Notes under the pieces: model-generated
Databases searched by the model: none
What the model was told of the DNA's origin: nothing
Seen by the model: the letters and a program-made list of their open reading frames with translations, nothing else
Assembly: GCF_900167015.1 (NCBI RefSeq)
Contig: NZ_FUXX01000019.1
Coordinates: 1-47,996, forward strand
Direction: 5' to 3'
From: Succinivibrio dextrinosolvens DSM 3072
GTDB lineage: Bacteria > Pseudomonadota > Gammaproteobacteria > Enterobacterales > Succinivibrionaceae
Length of the DNA stretch: 47,996 nt
In this document: in pieces, positions 47,938 to 47,996 of the stretch
Position numbering within the stretch: position 1 is the stretch's first letter
How the letters are laid out: each line of letters opens with the position of its first letter
Position numbers and translations under genes: made by a program

Positions 47938-47996
47938 TTCCAGTTTTTTTTAATAAATCCCTTAATCTCTTTAATCTAAAGCACTTTCTTTCAATA

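Overview
The window reads as a core-genome stretch of an AT-rich, flagellated Gram-negative gammaproteobacterium. Signs are LPS-export permeases (lptF, lptG), an E. coli-like rpsT/ribF-ileS-lspA-ispH cluster, an E. coli-type asd, a CsdA-type deaD and a DNA polymerase III delta-prime gene beside tmk and mltG. The anaerobe-leaning set (MetY-type sulfhydrylase, TSCPD protein, NfsB-like nitroreductase) and codon use would suit Succinivibrionaceae, but that placement is inference.

Layout. 1-180 is the N-terminus of an IS1182-like transposase cut by the window edge. 396-2364 holds a DUF4357 protein and an RsmB/NOP-type rRNA methyltransferase, convergent with deaD (2432-4417). 4971-9706 is a complete leuABCD operon behind a long AT-rich upstream region carrying six TTGCAA sites. 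9752-12751 has a TSUP permease, galM with a LacI-type operator, an nfsB-like nitroreductase and a TSCPD protein, followed by tRNA-Leu(CAA). 13070-21280 on the minus strand is a GGDEF-like sensor, mltG, tmk, holB, lptF and lptG, with an AraC-type regulator inserted in the opposite direction between lptF and lptG. valS, a small secreted protein, metY and the ribF-ileS-lspA-ispH cluster follow, then rpsT, a second AraC regulator and a VC2046-like protein.

33763-45579 is the most unusual part. A broken uracil-DNA-glycosylase-family gene and a short decayed coding remnant lie next to a flagellin-glycosylation locus. That locus has two intact maf (DUF115) genes, a third maf with a single in-frame stop, a cytidylyltransferase fused to a PseG-like domain, a NeuB/PseI/LegI-type nonulosonate synthase, and a short flagellin gene with a sigma-28-like promoter. 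The synthase, the activating enzyme and the Maf transferases together could make and attach a pseudaminic- or legionaminic-type sugar to the flagellin. Earlier pathway enzymes are not in the window.

The right end has asd, a single-pass membrane protein of unknown function, and a 196-bp element with 25-bp terminal inverted repeats flanked by TA. That element looks like a small IS630/Tc1-type non-autonomous element (MITE). I see no CRISPR array, rRNA, phage or obvious defence system.
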